Positions 36,203 to 37,842 of a DNA stretch of 37,842 nucleotides are shown here, one piece after another. Origin of the DNA: Phycisphaerae bacterium (GTDB taxonomy: Bacteria; Planctomycetota; Phycisphaerae; Phycisphaerales; SM1A02). How positions within the stretch are numbered: position 1 is the stretch's first letter; each line of letters opens with the position of its first letter. A program made the position numbers and the translations under genes. Location of the stretch: contig PKCS01000052.1 in the NCBI GenBank assembly GCA_002862305.1, positions 1 through 37,842 of the forward strand. The letters run 5' to 3'. The notes beneath the pieces were generated by a model. That model saw only the letters and a program-made list of their open reading frames with translations, ran no database searches and was not told the DNA's origin.

Positions 36203-36237
36203 TTGAATTAGGCTTCAGGAAGATCGGATTAATTCAA
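36203..36237 (-). terminator. Inverted repeat at the helicase stop and composition boundary
   Basis: TTGAATTA (36203-36210) and TAATTCAA (36230-36237) form a perfect 8-bp inverted repeat around 19 bases. The right arm covers the helicase stop (36229-36231). It could be a terminator for the helicase or an end sequence of the inserted DNA. A smaller stem AGCCT/AGGCT overlaps its left part. Confidence 0.35.
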
Positions 36238-37842
36238 GTCCGCTTCTAACTGTTGCTTGATTACATCATGCATTCGTCGGATTGCGTGATCTCGATTGGA
36301 GTACCAGTCAGTCGACCAGATCCTGTGCAAAGTCCATCCTTTGCTCTCGATAATGTCCTGGCGTATCGCATCTCGTTCCCGGGCCGATCTTGAAGAGTGA
36401 TAGGTGGCGCCATCACACTCGATACCCATGACGAAGTTGTCAGATCCAGGGACTCGTACTCCTATATCAATGTAATAGCCTGCGACACCAACTTGTGGAA
36501 CGGCTTCGAGTCCCATGCCCTCAATGACTGTTGAGACTGATACCTCGAACTCTGAATCGGGTCCACGCCCTGTTTCAAGTCCCGTTTCTGCTAAAAGTCC
36601 AGTACGGGCATAGTGGATGTAGTTTCTCATCGCATTCCGACCAGGTTGATCTGGACCGCCAGTGATGTCGGTTTCGAGCATGGATGAAAAAACTCGAACA
36701 TGCTTCCTAGCTCTGGTAACAAGTACATTTAGTCTCCGCCACCCCCCGGGCATGTTGATCGGACCAAATCGCTGCGGAACAGAGTCTGCCCCAGGCGGAC
36801 GGCCATACGTAAAGGAAACGAAAATGTTGTCTCGTTCATCGCCTTGAACGTTTTCAAGGTTTTTGATGAAGAGCGGTTCGCGAAGTGCATCAAGGCGGTT
36901 GATCAGATTCCGAAGCGGTAATTCACGTTGACATCGACTATCTAAAATGTCGCCAATCAGAATCGATTGCTGCTTATTCATGGCAGCCACGCCGATGGAC
37001 GGCATTCGATCTCCAAGGTGTTCGTATTGCAACGCATGATCGATAATTGCATCTACTACTGCTTCTGCCTCGATTCGATTAACTTGGCCGCTACCAAATT
37101 CGCCATTCGGGACGTGAACGAATTCGATGCCAAGCCTTCCGCCAATCTTATGTGGTGCAGGAAAGATCACGAGATCGTTGTCGTAAAAGTGCTTGTTCGA
37201 GAAAGCGATCAATGACTCATGCTCACTTCGATAGTGCATTTTCAGCCTGCGATACCGCTTCGGGGGCATTGACTTCTGGGCTACTTCGAGGATCGATTCA
37301 CTGTCGGCAGATGCAAGTTGGTCATCAGGGTCAAGGTCGTCTGGATTGATTGTGCTGGAAAAGTATCTGGAAGGTGGAAGTTGCTTGGGATCGCCAACAA
37401 CCACAAACTGTTTCGCGCGCGCGATTGATCCGAGTGCATCGCCCGGCTTGACCTGAGATGCCTCGTCGAAAATTACCAGATCAAACAGGTCACACTCTTT
37501 GGGGAGAACTTCCGCAACGGTCGTGGGATTCAGCATCATGCAAGGCTGAAGTTGGAGCAGGGCATTGCTAGCGCGGCTGAACAACGGTCGAAGTTTGAGG
37601 TGTCGCTTACTCTTCCCAATCTCGTTTTGAATTAGATGCAGTTCCGATTTGTCACGCACCCTCGGTCCAGCTGATCCTCTTGTGACTTCTCCGTCCAGCA
37701 CGTGGCAGTCTTTGGCAATCTGGCTCCAGGCAAATTCGCGAAGCTCGGCATCGATTTTCTTGAATTCTGATCGGGCGGAATTTAATTGATCACCGGTGAT
37801 GGTGTTCAAATCTTCGGACGAATCGAAAATCCTAGTTACATG
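36229..37842 (-). CDS. Superfamily 1 helicase with C-terminal Vsr/MTES_1575-like nuclease (5' end outside window)
   Basis: The minus-strand frame is open to the window end; at least 537 codons of a larger protein are present. Motif II is DEAS (FDEASQV), motif III VGDPKQLPP, then HYRSEHESLIAFSN, motif V ENVQGDERDNIFVSF and motif VI RRLNVLVTRARKHV, so this is an Upf1/DNA2-like SF1 ATPase. The last 130 residues carry a nuclease of the restriction-like fold: EFEVSVSTVIEGMG, YYIDIGV, GIECDGATYHSSRSARERDAIRQ and HRIWSTDWY, as in MTES_1575/Vsr-like (PF18741) domains. Motif I (Walker A) lies upstream. The pairing is known from DUF4011-helicase-Vsr proteins in anti-phage defence islands; that role is inferred. 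Lower GC than neighbours suggests recent transfer. Confidence 0.9.
   Translation of the reverse strand, partial: HVTRIFDSSEDLNTITGDQLNSARSEFKKIDAELREFAWSQIAKDCHVLDGEVTRGSAGPRVRDKSELHLIQNEIGKSKRHLKLRPLFSRASNALLQLQPCMMLNPTTVAEVLPKECDLFDLVIFDEASQVKPGDALGSIARAKQFVVVGDPKQLPPSRYFSSTINPDDLDPDDQLASADSESILEVAQKSMPPKRYRRLKMHYRSEHESLIAFSNKHFYDNDLVIFPAPHKIGGRLGIEFVHVPNGEFGSGQVNRIEAEAVVDAIIDHALQYEHLGDRMPSIGVAAMNKQQSILIGDILDSRCQRELPLRNLINRLDALREPLFIKNLENVQGDERDNIFVSFTYGRPPGADSVPQRFGPINMPGGWRRLNVLVTRARKHVRVFSSMLETDITGGPDQPGRNAMRNYIHYARTGLLAETGLETGRGPDSEFEVSVSTVIEGMGLEAVPQVGVAGYYIDIGVRVPGSDNFVMGIECDGATYHSSRSARERDAIRQDIIESKGWTLHRIWSTDWYSNRDHAIRRMHDVIKQQLEADLN

Overview
The window looks like a chromosomal segment of a high-GC planctomycete, most likely of the class Phycisphaerae (inference). 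Signs are strongly G/C-biased third codon positions, a secreted metalloprotease ending in the paired GDxNxD...DGxDL calcium repeats common in that group, a PEP-CTERM-like exported protein, small membrane proteins with C-terminal zinc ribbons, and a lipid A gene (lpxB) that implies an outer membrane. Almost the whole window is GC-rich (45 of 60 bases in a sample I counted at 34501-34560). The last 1.6 kb is not (27 of 60 at 36241-36300), so the right end appears to be foreign DNA.

Layout. 1-4.4 kb: the 3' end of lpxB, an alanine/glycine:cation symporter on the minus strand, then a translationally coupled pair of an unknown protein and a YkgJ-type cysteine-cluster protein. 4.45-15.5 kb: the core cluster rplK-rplA-rplJ-rplL-rpoB-rpoC, all on the minus strand, without secE-nusG in front. 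15.7-18.4 kb: a large secreted metzincin protease. 18.44-19.78 kb: a gene-poor stretch with strong hairpins and one possible decayed reading frame. 19.8-24.2 kb: a minus-strand run tsaD, GGQ release-factor-like gene, M20 amidohydrolase, with hflX divergent from tsaD; three of these four concern translation or ribosome rescue. 24.2-29.4 kb: mostly uncharacterised genes, namely a possible PD-(D/E)XK-fold protein, a stand-alone GspE-N/MshEN-like domain, a GYF_2 membrane protein, a lipoprotein and a DUF3137-like protein. 29.5-32.7 kb: a Tat-exported multicopper oxidase, a 10-bp phased repeat array in front of an exported PEP-CTERM-like protein, and a membrane/zinc-ribbon protein. 32.7-35.6 kb: the proton-translocating transhydrogenase operon pntA1-pntA2-pntB. 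35.9-36.2 kb: a second zinc-ribbon membrane protein that appears truncated where the AT-richer DNA begins. 36.2 kb to the end: the C-terminal half of a superfamily 1 helicase fused to a Vsr/MTES_1575-like nuclease, an architecture seen in anti-phage defence; it runs off the window.

Expression signals. Several starts are preceded by TAGACT, TAGAAT or TATCCT-type -10 elements; in two cases the start codon sits 6-8 nt after the -10, suggesting leaderless or near-leaderless transcripts. Genes tend to be followed by perfect GC-rich hairpins without a T-tract. The best candidates for novelty are the helicase-nuclease edge with its truncated neighbour, the phased repeat array at 31.1 kb, the translation quality-control neighbourhood around hflX, and the decayed region at 18.8-19.3 kb.
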